64,000 nt of DNA, from positions 1 to 64,000 of the forward strand of contig NZ_JAADJU010000017.1 of the NCBI RefSeq assembly GCF_012933545.1, written 5' to 3'. Numbering within the stretch: position 1 is the stretch's first letter; each line of letters starts with the position of its first letter. The stretch comes from Rouxiella aceris. GTDB lineage: Bacteria > Pseudomonadota > Gammaproteobacteria > Enterobacterales > Enterobacteriaceae. Below the pieces are notes generated by a model, which was given only the letters and a program-made list of their open reading frames with translations, was not told the origin of the DNA and did no database searches. Shown here in pieces: positions 16,938 through 25,080 of the stretch. A program made the position numbers and the translations under genes.

Positions 16938-17870
16938 TTAAGAGTTAAAAAAATCACTTAATACATTTTTAACCGCTTCAGGCTGCTCTTCCTGCAGGAA
17001 ATGACCGCTATGGGGGATGGTAACCCCAGTAACCTGTTGAGCAAAAGGTCGCAGTGGTGCAGCCATATCGGCAATGGATCCCTGCCCGGCGCTGATGGCC
17101 AGCAGCGGCATAGTTAATTTTCCCTGTGATTGCAGTTGCCTGTTTTGCGCAATCGACAATTCAATGGCGCGATAATAGGCCAGTCCGGCGCGCAGTCCGC
17201 CGTTTTGGCTAAAAATTCGTAGGTATTCCGCCATATCCTCGTCAGTAAATACCTGTGGGTTGGCTGTTTTTCTTTTAAGAAACCACTGCAAATACACCGC
17301 TTCCCGCCCGCTAATAAGCGCCTCCGGCAGATCGGCAATGGCGTGGAAGGCAAAATGCCAGGTGCGCCAGGCTTTATCCGCCGCCAGGGGAAGAGTCTCA
17401 GGTAAGGTTACTCCGGGGATGCCAGCATCCAACAACGCCAGTTTTATTATCTCCTGGCCAAACAGCGCGGCATAAGTCCAGGCCACCCAGGCACCAATAT
17501 CATGGCCAGCTAAATAGTAACGTTCAACGCCCAGTTGTTGTAAAACACCATGCATCCTGGTTGCCAGCGACTGAGTGTCATAGCCATCGTTGGGCAGATC
17601 CGAGTCACCCTGGCCTGGAAGATCGGCGGCAATAACCCGGTATTTCTCCCCCAGGGCAGGCATGATTTTTCGCCAGGCGTACCAGCTTTGCGGGAAACCC
17701 GCTAACAGCAGCAACACTTCTCCGTCAATTTTTCCGCCAATAACATAATGTATTCTCACTCCGTCGACGGTGGCATAGCGATGAGTAAAACCGGGCAAAG
17801 CAGTATCAGTCAATGCCAGGGGCTGTACCTGGGTCATCGCCGCTTGGCTCGTGCTCGTTATCGGCTGCAT
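16938..17870 (-). CDS. Alpha/beta hydrolase of the epoxide hydrolase / haloacetate dehalogenase type
   Basis: The 310-residue protein shows the nucleophile elbow GHDIGAW with Asp as nucleophile (about 144), as in epoxide hydrolases and fluoroacetate dehalogenases, and the catalytic histidine in HSGHFLQEEQPE near the C-terminus. The oxyanion motif is AGFPQSW instead of the usual HGFPQSW, a change of a normally conserved His to Ala that may alter substrate or activity. A hydrophilic N-terminus of about 25 residues precedes the domain. It lies directly after the tetR-type gene on the same strand, with an operator in the gap, so it is the likely controlled gene. Confidence 0.85.
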   Translation of the reverse strand: MQPITSTSQAAMTQVQPLALTDTALPGFTHRYATVDGVRIHYVIGGKIDGEVLLLLAGFPQSWYAWRKIMPALGEKYRVIAADLPGQGDSDLPNDGYDTQSLATRMHGVLQQLGVERYYLAGHDIGAWVAWTYAALFGQEIIKLALLDAGIPGVTLPETLPLAADKAWRTWHFAFHAIADLPEALISGREAVYLQWFLKRKTANPQVFTDEDMAEYLRIFSQNGGLRAGLAYYRAIELSIAQNRQLQSQGKLTMPLLAISAGQGSIADMAAPLRPFAQQVTGVTIPHSGHFLQEEQPEAVKNVLSDFFNS

Positions 17871-17893
17871 AGATCCTCTCTGGTTAGATTTAT

Positions 17894-17915
17894 TTAGGTA
17901 ATGATCGCTTCCTAA
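17894..17915. promoter_or_regulatory. Operator of the TetR-type regulator, hydrolase side
   Basis: Pattern TTAGG-TAAT-GATC-GCTT-CCTAA, an imperfect 22-bp palindrome centred on GATC, 24 bases before the hydrolase start. 17 of 22 positions are identical to the site at 18550-18571. Confidence 0.7.
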
Positions 17916-17927
17916 ATGGATAAATTT

Positions 17928-18533
17928 TTACTGCAATATTTTCAAGGCCATAGCAATAGTACGTTGATGATCACCCGGGTTTGCCACTTTACCGGCCACC
18001 CGCAGGCCGTACAGCAGGCTTTGCAGCAGCGAGGTTGCTGTTTCACCATCAATCTCGGACGAGATGGAACCATCTGCCTGCCCCTCGGCAATCAAGGCCG
18101 CAAGATAACCTTGTTGGCTAGAAACCGCCTGCTCTACCTGCGCGACCAGCATTGGCGCGAAAATCTGCAACTGGACAGTACTGCCCACCACCAGGCAACC
18201 ACGTCGCCCCTCAACTTCCTGTGCAGAGTCGAGATAGAAGTCAATTAACGCAGCTATTTTCTCCAGGCCGTTAGTTTTGCCTGCAATGCGATCTTTTAGC
18301 GCGGCGTGGCGCTGGGCAAGATAACGCGCAAATACTGCTGCAAACAGCCGGTTTTTGTCGCCAAAGGCTTTATAGATACTGCCCACGGTCAGACCCATCA
18401 CCTGCCCCAACTCACTGATGGCTGCCGCCTGAAAGCCTTTTTCGCGAAATAGCACCATGGCTTTATCCAGAGCGCTATCCATATCAAACTCTCGCGGACG
18501 ACCGCGTTCTGCGCTGTGAAGATGTTGAGTCAT
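17928..18533 (-). CDS. TetR-family transcriptional repressor
   Basis: The 201-residue protein has the N-terminal helix-turn-helix of the family: GRPREFDMDSALDKAM, AISELGQVMGLTVGSIYKAF (about 38-57) and DKNRLFAAVF. The C-terminal part is of the TetR_C (YP_/LmrA-like) ligand-binding type with RRGCLVVGS. Two near-identical palindromes, one before its own start and one before the hydrolase, imply autoregulation and repression of the hydrolase, relieved by an unknown ligand. Confidence 0.9.
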   Translation of the reverse strand: MTQHLHSAERGRPREFDMDSALDKAMVLFREKGFQAAAISELGQVMGLTVGSIYKAFGDKNRLFAAVFARYLAQRHAALKDRIAGKTNGLEKIAALIDFYLDSAQEVEGRRGCLVVGSTVQLQIFAPMLVAQVEQAVSSQQGYLAALIAEGQADGSISSEIDGETATSLLQSLLYGLRVAGKVANPGDHQRTIAMALKILQ

Positions 18534-18549
18534 AGTGGCCTTGTATTGT

Positions 18550-18571
18550 TTGGGAAACGATCGCTTCCTAA
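18550..18571. promoter_or_regulatory. Operator of the TetR-type regulator, own promoter
   Basis: Pattern TTGGG-AAAC-GATC-GCTT-CCTAA, 17 bases before the tetR-type start. It shares GATCGCTTCCTAA exactly with the site before the hydrolase. It lies 149 bases before the divergent membrane protein gene, whose control by it is uncertain. Confidence 0.7.
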
Positions 18572-18719
18572 TTTAGCAGCGGATCGCTGTAAAAGCCAGA
18601 GGTCATAAGGTTGCAACCTTAGAATGTTTTAATATTCTTAATCTAAGGATTTCTCAGTTTGCCTTTGCGCCTGGTTGTTATCCTATTGTTCTTTTTTTAG
18701 ATTGGGTAGAGGACGTAAT

Positions 18720-19244
18720 ATGGCAACAAGCTTGAGGTTTATGATCACCCGCTGGCGGGCACCTTTGGTATGGGGGGTAATCTGTTTTTATCTGCTCAAT
18801 CATAAAATCTTCTCATCGGTCCATGCGCTGTCCACGGTTTACCAGCAGAATAAGCAGCAAGGTTTTAGCGTTGCCAGCTATTTCTTTAATGCCTTTGTGA
18901 TCCCACCGATACCGGGACTGGTAGTGTTTCTTGCCTTTATCATTATTTGCTACTTTATTTTTCGCCAGGGTATGCCGCGCCCTTCCGCACAGATACTGCT
19001 CTATCTCGGTCTGATTGCGCTGAATACTCTCACCATTTTGGCTATAGGTTATCTCTCTTATACTATTAGTTTGGCGTTAAGCAACCAGCCTTCTTATGCC
19101 GTTACGCCGGAACTGATGCCGTGGATCCACGTTGTGCTACAGGGTACGACAGAGCGGGCATTGATGATTGGGGTATGCTTTTATGCACTGCTGCGCGAAT
19201 TGCGTTTTTCAGCGGCACTATCGTCCTCCACGGATAAAGATTGA
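18720..19244 (+). CDS. Inner-membrane protein of unknown function
   Basis: Start taken at ATG 18720 (MATSLRFMITRWRAPLVWG) after AGAGGACGTAAT; the frame also has an ATG at 18675 without a ribosome site. The 174-residue product has four hydrophobic segments (about 15-28, 58-80, 90-115, 140-160). No known family motif was recognised. It is divergent from the TetR-type gene and followed by the toxin-antitoxin pair. Confidence 0.65.
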   Translation: MATSLRFMITRWRAPLVWGVICFYLLNHKIFSSVHALSTVYQQNKQQGFSVASYFFNAFVIPPIPGLVVFLAFIIICYFIFRQGMPRPSAQILLYLGLIALNTLTILAIGYLSYTISLALSNQPSYAVTPELMPWIHVVLQGTTERALMIGVCFYALLRELRFSAALSSSTDKD

Positions 19245-19288
19245 AAGCCACTGGCTGTTTTTTTGAGCAGTCGTTGCACCTTTCTGAC

Positions 19289-19316
19289 AAATGGCATAGA
19301 GTAAACTATGTCATTT
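19289..19316. promoter_or_regulatory. Palindromic operator of the Xre-RES toxin-antitoxin operon
   Basis: AAATG-g-CATAG-agtaaa-CTATG-t-CATTT: two perfect nested inverted repeats with equal spacing, ending 31 bases before the antitoxin start. This is the expected place for autorepression by the Xre antitoxin or its complex. Confidence 0.7.
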
Positions 19317-19347
19317 GACTAATCATAATCCCGGAGGGAGGTGATCT

Positions 19348-19794
19348 ATGAGAACATTTATTCCTTCACAGAGTAGCAAACCTGACGATCTATGGCGGTT
19401 TATCGGCTTTCCGGCCAGCCGCGGCGCACACTTGACCTCAACCCTGCGTCAGGGCATTGCCATTGGCGTGGTAGATTCCATTCAGCAGTGGTCCTCGCTG
19501 CCGAAAGCGGAGATTTTGCGCATTGCCGGTATCTCACAGCGCAATTATGCCCGCCGCCGCTCCGGTGACGGCATGTTTACCGCCGATGAGAGTGAATGTA
19601 TTGCCCGTTTTGTGCGGGTAATGGATGCCGCGGTGCAGCTTTTTGAAGGCCATCGCGATAAAGCCGCGCAATGGATGACCCATCCGGTTCGTGGTCTGGG
19701 AGACGTGGCACCGGTAACCCTGTTAGATACCGAAAGCGGTGCGCTGGATGTACTCGATCTGATTGGTCGTCTTGAACACGGCGTTCCCTCTTGA
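19348..19794 (+). CDS. Xre/MbcA/ParS-type antitoxin of a RES-Xre system
   Basis: The 148-residue protein has an N-terminal Xre-like helix-turn-helix region (GIAIGVVDSIQQW ... LPKAEILRIAGISQRNYARR) and a C-terminal DUF2384-type toxin-binding domain (FEGHRDKAAQWMTHPVRGLG ... DLIGRLEHG). In this family the antitoxin covers the NAD-binding pocket of the RES toxin and represses the operon. It has a strong ribosome site (GGAGGGAGGTG). Its stop overlaps the start of the toxin gene. Confidence 0.92.
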   Translation: MRTFIPSQSSKPDDLWRFIGFPASRGAHLTSTLRQGIAIGVVDSIQQWSSLPKAEILRIAGISQRNYARRRSGDGMFTADESECIARFVRVMDAAVQLFEGHRDKAAQWMTHPVRGLGDVAPVTLLDTESGALDVLDLIGRLEHGVPS

Positions 19795-20249
19795 TCTTGT
19801 ATCGGCTAAGTAAATCGCATTTTGCCGATAGCGCCTGGACGGGCTATGGTGCCCAGCAGTTTGGCGGCCGCTGGAATCATAAGGGCATTGCCGCTGTCTA
19901 TCTGGCCACCAGTGTTTCTCTGGCGTTACTGGAGATCCTGGTACATCTTAATGATGACGATATCCTCGCTGCCTATTCGCTGTTTAGTATTGAAGTGGAC
20001 GAAAAGGAGATCCAACGCCTGGAAGCGGTGTCCTTGCCAGAAAACTGGCGGGATGTGATAACACCAACCAGCACCATGGATATTGGCAGTGAATGGTTAA
20101 CGTCTCACTCATCTCTGGGGTTGATGGTACCCTCGACGCTGGTGCCGACTGAATATAACGTAATGCTAAATCCGAAACATGCGCTCTATGCCGGCAGTTT
20201 GGCCAGCGTCAAACGGCTGGATTTTGCCTTTGACCCGCGACTTAATTAG
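19791..20249 (+). CDS. RES-domain toxin (NAD-degrading)
   Basis: Starts at TTG 19791, overlapping the antitoxin stop by four bases (TTGA). The 152-residue protein contains the family landmarks: an arginine in ILYRLSK, the GGRWNHKG motif (about 27-34), Tyr in AVYLATSVSLALLE with the glutamate of the active site (about 49), and the serine-containing late motif VPSTLVPTEYNVMLNP. RES toxins break NAD+ and stop growth. The substitution or loss of none of these is seen, so the toxin should be active. Confidence 0.92.
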   Translation: MILYRLSKSHFADSAWTGYGAQQFGGRWNHKGIAAVYLATSVSLALLEILVHLNDDDILAAYSLFSIEVDEKEIQRLEAVSLPENWRDVITPTSTMDIGSEWLTSHSSLGLMVPSTLVPTEYNVMLNPKHALYAGSLASVKRLDFAFDPRLN

Positions 20250-20305
20250 ATTTTCTTTAATAACCCCCCAATTCAGCCTGATGCAGCCCGCACGGAGAGC
20301 ATGCG

Positions 20306-20620
20306 ATGAAAAATATCACCTTCTACCAGCGTTTTGAGGCCGACATTCTTGCCGGACGCAAGACCATTACCTTGCGTGATAAAAGTGACGCCGACTATGC
20401 CGCCGGGGATAAAGTCAGCGTGGCGCGTTATGAAGATAACCTGTTCTTTTGTCATATCGAGGTAAAATCCGTTACCCCTATCCGCTATGACCAGCTCACC
20501 GAGCTCCAGGCCCGCCAGGAAAATATGACCCTGGACGAATTGAAAAAGGTGATCGGCGAGATTTACCCGGGGATCACCGAGTTATATATGATTGAATTCA
20601 GCCTTTGTAAGGGTGATTAA
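20306..20620 (+). CDS. yqfB: N(4)-acetylcytidine amidohydrolase YqfB (ASCH domain)
   Basis: The 104-residue ASCH-domain protein starts [20 protein letters not shown], with the family's ITLRD motif and the lysine (about 21) and glutamate ([10 protein letters not shown] region) used by the small amidohydrolases that deacetylate N4-acetylcytidine. Length matches E. coli YqfB. GGAGAGC before the ATG acts as ribosome site. The stop overlaps the end of the convergent HD-domain gene by four bases. Confidence 0.92.
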   Translation: MKNITFYQRFEADILAGRKTITLRDKSDADYAAGDKVSVARYEDNLFFCHIEVKSVTPIRYDQLTELQARQENMTLDELKKVIGEIYPGITELYMIEFSLCKGD

Positions 20621-21258
20621 GCCGGCCACTGCGAACCACGAATAATCGAGCAGAAATTACCGCGGACAAATGCAGGTTCTTTATCGGCGATCACATCCGC
20701 TTTGACATTGCCAAAGGTGGTCTGCGGCCGGTCTTTTATCCCCTGATAAAAGGTATTGATAATATCTTCTTTAAACTGCGGCGAACGTGGATGGACAGCA
20801 ACCACGGCGTCACGCTTATCCGCGTCATAACCGTCATAGTTAATACCCAATACATCCATCTCTACGCCAGCCGTGACCAAGGCAATCACCGGATCCATAA
20901 ATTCCGGAATGCCTGGTGTGGTATGTAATGCAATCGCAGTCCAGACTTTTGTGATATCCGCCTGGTCAATATGATGCTGCTGTAAAAAGTCACGTGCGGC
21001 ATTGGCACCATCCACTTCAAAGCGTTTATCACAACTGCAATGATGCGCCGTCAACCCCATATCGTGAAACATACAGCCGATATACAGCAGTTCATGATCA
21101 ACCTGCAACTTACGTTGTTGCCCGGCCAACGCGGCCCAGTAGTACACCCGGCTTGAGTGATGAAATAACAGATCGGATTCGCAATCGCGAACCAGTTCGG
21201 TGGCCTGGCGCGTCATCAGACTATCGGGGATGCGGATGCCATTGATATTCAGTGTCAT
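20617..21258 (-). CDS. HD-domain phosphohydrolase-like protein
   Basis: The 213-residue protein shows the HD pattern: His in [15 protein letters not shown] (about 33), HD in [10 protein letters not shown] (about 65-66), and Asp/Thr in [15 protein letters not shown] (about 130). It resembles the cyanamide-hydratase-like branch of HD proteins, which also carries [18 protein letters not shown]. The true substrate is unknown. AGGAATAAATC precedes the ATG. Confidence 0.82.
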   Translation of the reverse strand: MTLNINGIRIPDSLMTRQATELVRDCESDLLFHHSSRVYYWAALAGQQRKLQVDHELLYIGCMFHDMGLTAHHCSCDKRFEVDGANAARDFLQQHHIDQADITKVWTAIALHTTPGIPEFMDPVIALVTAGVEMDVLGINYDGYDADKRDAVVAVHPRSPQFKEDIINTFYQGIKDRPQTTFGNVKADVIADKEPAFVRGNFCSIIRGSQWPA

Positions 21259-21383
21259 GATTTATTCCTGTCGGTTACGAGGTAAGCTGTGATTTATAGC
21301 CTAAAGTAGCGGCATAATGTCTTCAATCGTATTAATATGACGATAAGAGACATTGTGACGCGTACAGACACAGGAGCAGGCGA

Positions 21384-22367
21384 ATGATCAAAAAGGTGCA
21401 GATCCTGGCTATCCCCGGGGTGCAGTTACTGGATGTTTCCGGCCCGCTTGATGTCTTTGCCGAAGTCAATCAACAGCTGGGCCGCAGTATCTATCAGCTT
21501 GAGGTACTGGCCTGGCAGGATATGACGATTGTCACCTCCTCCGGCGTTGGTCTGCTGGCGACTGCACTAATGACCGATCGCCCCGATCAGCCGGTGGATA
21601 CCTTTTTGGTGGCAGGTGCCCCGGATATTGCCCGTTTTACCCCGCCATCCTTGCTAGTAGACTTGATCAAACAACGTGCCTTACAGAGTCAGCGTTTTGG
21701 CTCGGTATGTACCGGGGCATTGCTGCTGGCGGCAACCGGATTGCTTGACGGTCATCGTGTTACCACCCACTGGGCAATTGCCGATACCTTATGCAAAGGG
21801 TATCCCGGCGTTCAAGTCGATGCCGACGCCATTTATATCGCTGAAGGCCCACTGCGCACTGCCGCCGGGGTCACCTCGGGTCTGGATCTGGCATTGATGA
21901 TGGTTGAGGAAGATATGGGGCGCGAGGTGGCAATGAGTGTTGCGGCGCAACTGGTGATGTTCTTTAAACGGCCTGGTGGCCAGATGCAATTTAGCCGACT
22001 GGGTCGAACCTCGCTCAGTGGCCGCTCGGCGTTGCAGGATCTGCAGCGCTGGGTGACCGGGAATTTGCCCCAGGTGTTTAGCGTGCAGCTAATGGCCGAA
22101 CATATGGGTATCAGTTCCCGTCATCTGTCGCGTCTGTTTACGCAGGAACTGGGCATTAGCCCGGGGGAATGGCTCGAACAGGAAAAAATCAGCCACGCGC
22201 GCTTTATGCTGGAGTCCTCCACGCTCACTCCCAAGCAAATAGCCGCGCAGTGCGGTTATTCCAGTATTGATATACTAAGACGCGCGTTTTACCGCCAGCT
22301 TAATACCAGCCCGGCGCAATATCGTAAATATTTTCAGGGTAAAACCGCCCCGCATCAGGCTGAATAG
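21384..22367 (+). CDS. GlxA-family transcriptional regulator (DJ-1/PfpI plus AraC domains)
   Basis: The 327-residue protein joins an N-terminal DJ-1/PfpI-like amidotransferase fold (about 5-175; the nucleophile-elbow region reads FGSVCTGALLLAATGLL, about 113) to a C-terminal AraC double helix-turn-helix (about 225-318; HMGISSRHLSRLFTQELG and CGYSSIDILRRAF). Such regulators often respond to nitrogenous osmolytes or related compounds, but no ligand can be assigned. AGGAG lies 7 bases before the ATG. No neighbouring target gene is obvious. Confidence 0.9.
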   Translation: MIKKVQILAIPGVQLLDVSGPLDVFAEVNQQLGRSIYQLEVLAWQDMTIVTSSGVGLLATALMTDRPDQPVDTFLVAGAPDIARFTPPSLLVDLIKQRALQSQRFGSVCTGALLLAATGLLDGHRVTTHWAIADTLCKGYPGVQVDADAIYIAEGPLRTAAGVTSGLDLALMMVEEDMGREVAMSVAAQLVMFFKRPGGQMQFSRLGRTSLSGRSALQDLQRWVTGNLPQVFSVQLMAEHMGISSRHLSRLFTQELGISPGEWLEQEKISHARFMLESSTLTPKQIAAQCGYSSIDILRRAFYRQLNTSPAQYRKYFQGKTAPHQAE

Positions 22368-22386
22368 CCAGTATAGACACTGACCT

Positions 22387-22941
22387 TTATCCTACAGACC
22401 GTCGAAAGCAGTCCGGATGATGGCTATTAATCAGCCCCGTTGCTTCCATCCAGGCATAAACAATCACCGGGCCGACAAAACTAAAACCGCGTTGTTTTAA
22501 CTCTTTGGAGATTTGTGTAGAAAGTGGGCTGGAGGTCGGGATCGGCCCGAGATGCTGGATCGGTTTGCCGCCAATTCGAGACCAAATCCATGACGAGAAA
22601 TCTTCCCCCGCCGCCTGCATACGTAAAAAGGCGCGGGCATTGTTGACCACTGCGGTGATTTTGCTGCGCGAACGAATAATCTCGGGATTGACGACCAGCC
22701 GCTCAATATCTTCGGCGGTAAAAGCCGCCACTAAAGTGGGTTCAAAACCGCAAAATGCCTGGCGCAGCGCTTCACGTTTTTTAAGGATAATGCGCCAGGA
22801 TAACCCCGCCTGGAAGCCGTCCAGCATCAGCTTTTCCCATAACGCCCGGCTGTCAGTCAACGGCACGCCCCATTCGCGATCATGATACTGCTGCATCAGC
22901 ACATCATCCCGTGCCCAGGAGCAGCGATTAATTTCTTCCAT
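22387..22941 (-). CDS. tag: DNA-3-methyladenine glycosylase I
   Basis: Removes 3-methyladenine from alkylated DNA. The 184-residue protein has the Tag signature: N-terminal CSWARDDVLMQQYHDREWG with zinc-ligand Cys and His, FQAGLSWRIILKKREALRQ (about 43-60), KLMLDGFQ, and the C-terminal zinc region HHPDCFR, giving the usual Cys-His-His-Cys set. The ATG is one base after the stop of the preceding FAD-dependent oxidoreductase gene, so translation may be coupled although the functions differ. Confidence 0.93.
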   Translation of the reverse strand: MEEINRCSWARDDVLMQQYHDREWGVPLTDSRALWEKLMLDGFQAGLSWRIILKKREALRQAFCGFEPTLVAAFTAEDIERLVVNPEIIRSRSKITAVVNNARAFLRMQAAGEDFSSWIWSRIGGKPIQHLGPIPTSSPLSTQISKELKQRGFSFVGPVIVYAWMEATGLINSHHPDCFRRSVG

Positions 22942-22942
22942 T

Positions 22943-24046
22943 TCAGTCTGTTACCTCACGTCCCGGGCGATAGTCGTCAAGTTCACTGGCCGGTGTGCCG
23001 AGGATTTCCTGCGTCACCAGGCGGGCAAGCAATGGTGACAGTGTCACGCCGCTATGAGTCACCACGGTGTAATAGCCGTTAATCCCCGCAGTCGGTCCAA
23101 CCAGCGGGTAACCGTCAACGGGTAAAGCACGAATACCCATGCGCGCCTGATACTGTTCTGGTTTGAGTTCACTGAGTTTGGGCCATACCTGGCTTGCATG
23201 GCGCAGAATATCCTCGGCCAGACGATTAACTTCAGCGGCAGAAGTGGTTTCATCAATGTCATAGACCCCTTCGTTGGGGCAAAGCAAGGTGACACCGTCA
23301 CCATCCGGACGACAGTGAAATAGCGGCGTGGCCATAATATGGCTGACCGGAACACAGTCGGCAGGAACACGAATAAGAATACCGGTGGTAGGTGCCAGTC
23401 TCGTTGCCAGCGCCCCATGGTAAGGCGGTTTGTCTGACCAGCGTCCGCTGGCATTGATGGTGAGATCGGCAGCATGAAAGACACCATCGGCAGTGCGCAC
23501 ACCCGTGACAGTGTCACCTGATTGCACTATCTCCATCACCTTACTGCCGGTGACTATTTTGGCACCCGAGGCCGCACTGGCCTGCAGTAATTGCTGGATA
23601 TACTGCTGAGTATCCAGCCAGCCTTCTGACGGAAACCAGCCTATCACTCCTTCGTCACCCGTCAGCCGTAGTTGCGGCTCGTACTGCTGTAATTGCTGCG
23701 CGTTGATCCGCTCTGCGGGATAGGCTAATTGTTTAAGTTGATGGAGATTATCCTCCATGGCCTGCTGCTGGTCTGCCGATCGCCATTCCAGACAACCGCA
23801 CAAATTAAGCCAGGGGGCCTGACCAAAACGTCGGGCCAGCTCGCGATGCGCCTGCATCCCCGCGGCATTTAAGCGATGGTAGGCGGCTGGCGGTTTACTG
23901 TGCGAATTGACCCAGGCAAAAGAGTTGGCACTGGTGCCCTTACCCGCTTCACCTGCATCCATCACGGTGACCGCCAGTCCGGCCTGCGTCAGTTCCCAGG
24001 TCAACGACGCGCCGATCATCCCGGCGCCTATCACGATAATTTTCAT
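22943..24046 (-). CDS. FAD-dependent amine/amino-acid oxidoreductase (DAO family)
   Basis: The 367-residue protein begins with the dinucleotide-binding motif IIVIGAGMIGASLTWELTQAG and an acidic strand end (VMDAG), followed by GKGTSANSFAWVN, and has the C-terminal FAD contact NGYYTVVTHSGVTLSPLLARL. It belongs to the DAO/DadA/glycine-oxidase group that oxidises primary or secondary amines. Its promoter region is shared with a divergent ABC importer of the iron/aminoethylphosphonate type, so it may act on what that importer brings in. Start ATG 24046. Confidence 0.85.
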   Translation of the reverse strand: MKIIVIGAGMIGASLTWELTQAGLAVTVMDAGEAGKGTSANSFAWVNSHSKPPAAYHRLNAAGMQAHRELARRFGQAPWLNLCGCLEWRSADQQQAMEDNLHQLKQLAYPAERINAQQLQQYEPQLRLTGDEGVIGWFPSEGWLDTQQYIQQLLQASAASGAKIVTGSKVMEIVQSGDTVTGVRTADGVFHAADLTINASGRWSDKPPYHGALATRLAPTTGILIRVPADCVPVSHIMATPLFHCRPDGDGVTLLCPNEGVYDIDETTSAAEVNRLAEDILRHASQVWPKLSELKPEQYQARMGIRALPVDGYPLVGPTAGINGYYTVVTHSGVTLSPLLARLVTQEILGTPASELDDYRPGREVTD

Positions 24047-24263
24047 CAGATCTCCAGCAAGTTACAGGTGAGTACCATCCTTAGAACCGGGTCATGGCAG
24101 CAAGTCGATTGGTAATAGCCTGCTTAATCAATAAAGTAGCCAAGCAAGCTGCAGGGTGCAACCTTTATCCAGCCAACTCGCCCATCAAGGCAACGTCATA
24201 TGGGCGTCATAAACCCCCTTTAGGCTGACGGCTACATTATAAATCCCAAAGAGGATAGTTCCC

Positions 24264-24356
24264 ATGACGCACCCAATCACTTGGTCGCTGGCGCTTGTCT
24301 GCCTGATGACACCCGCACGCGGTCCCCGGCAACAGGCGACCAGCCCATGCCACTGA
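24264..24356 (+). CDS. 30-codon leader ORF before the ABC importer genes
   Basis: AAAGAGGATAGTTCCC precedes ATG 24264. The product MTHPITWSLALVCLMTPARG plus 10 residues ends in TGA at 24354-24356, overlapping the start region of the ABC ATPase (ATG 24347). The ATPase ATG itself has no ribosome site, so it is probably translated by coupling to this short ORF. It may also be the stump of a longer ancestral gene, since its start looks like a signal peptide. Confidence 0.5.
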   Translation: MTHPITWSLALVCLMTPARGPRQQATSPCH

Positions 24357-25063
24357 CTCCTCCGGCAACAGCCATTCGCGTGGAAAACGTCTGTCACCGC
24401 TTTGGTAGCAATACGGTATTAAATAACCTTAGCCTGACGGTGCCGCAAGGAACCATTATTGCCCTGCTGGGTCCTTCCGGCTGCGGTAAAAGCACTTTGC
24501 TCAAATTACTGGCGGGATTACTGCATCCCGATGCCGGTCAGGTATTTTTTGGTACGCAGAAAGTGGTGGATGGTCGTTTTAGTCTGCCGCCGGAAAAGCG
24601 CGACCTGGGCATGGTGTTTCAGGATTATGCCTTATGGCCCCATATGACAGTGGCGCAAAACGTCGCATTTCCATTGCAGATGCGCGGCATCGCCCGTCCG
24701 TTACGGCAACAGCGGGTACTGGCGGCGTTGGATCGGGTGGGCCTGGCCGACTTTGAACAGCGCCGTCCATACGAGCTCTCCGGCGGTCAGCAGCAGCGTG
24801 TAGCGTTGGCGCGTGCCATTGTCGCCGAGCCACAGATTCTGTTATTCGATGAACCCCTGTCCAATCTGGATCGTGACCTGCGCGAAACCCTGTGTACAGA
24901 GATGGCAGTGTTATTGCGCCAGCTGGGTACCACGGCAGTGTATGTCACCCACGATCAGCAGGAGGCCGAGGCACTGGCTCATGCCATTGCCCGTATGAAG
25001 CAAGGTGTTATCGAGCGCATTGATTATCTGCAAAAACCCGCTGTTTCTCCTTTTGTTGCCTAA
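24347..25063 (+). CDS. ABC importer ATP-binding protein (iron / aminoethylphosphonate type)
   Basis: Start chosen at ATG 24347; an upstream GTG at 24281 in the same frame would lie within the leader ORF. The 238-residue protein has Walker A GPSGCGKST (about 44), signature LSGGQQQRVALARA (about 144), Walker B ILLFDEPLSNLD (about 165) and switch VTHDQQEA. It lacks the C-terminal TOBE domain of longer relatives. It forms one operon with a binding protein and a double permease, and powers uptake. Confidence 0.88.
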   Translation: MPLTPPATAIRVENVCHRFGSNTVLNNLSLTVPQGTIIALLGPSGCGKSTLLKLLAGLLHPDAGQVFFGTQKVVDGRFSLPPEKRDLGMVFQDYALWPHMTVAQNVAFPLQMRGIARPLRQQRVLAALDRVGLADFEQRRPYELSGGQQQRVALARAIVAEPQILLFDEPLSNLDRDLRETLCTEMAVLLRQLGTTAVYVTHDQQEAEALAHAIARMKQGVIERIDYLQKPAVSPFVA

Positions 25064-25080
25064 CTTTTGGTGGAATTCAC

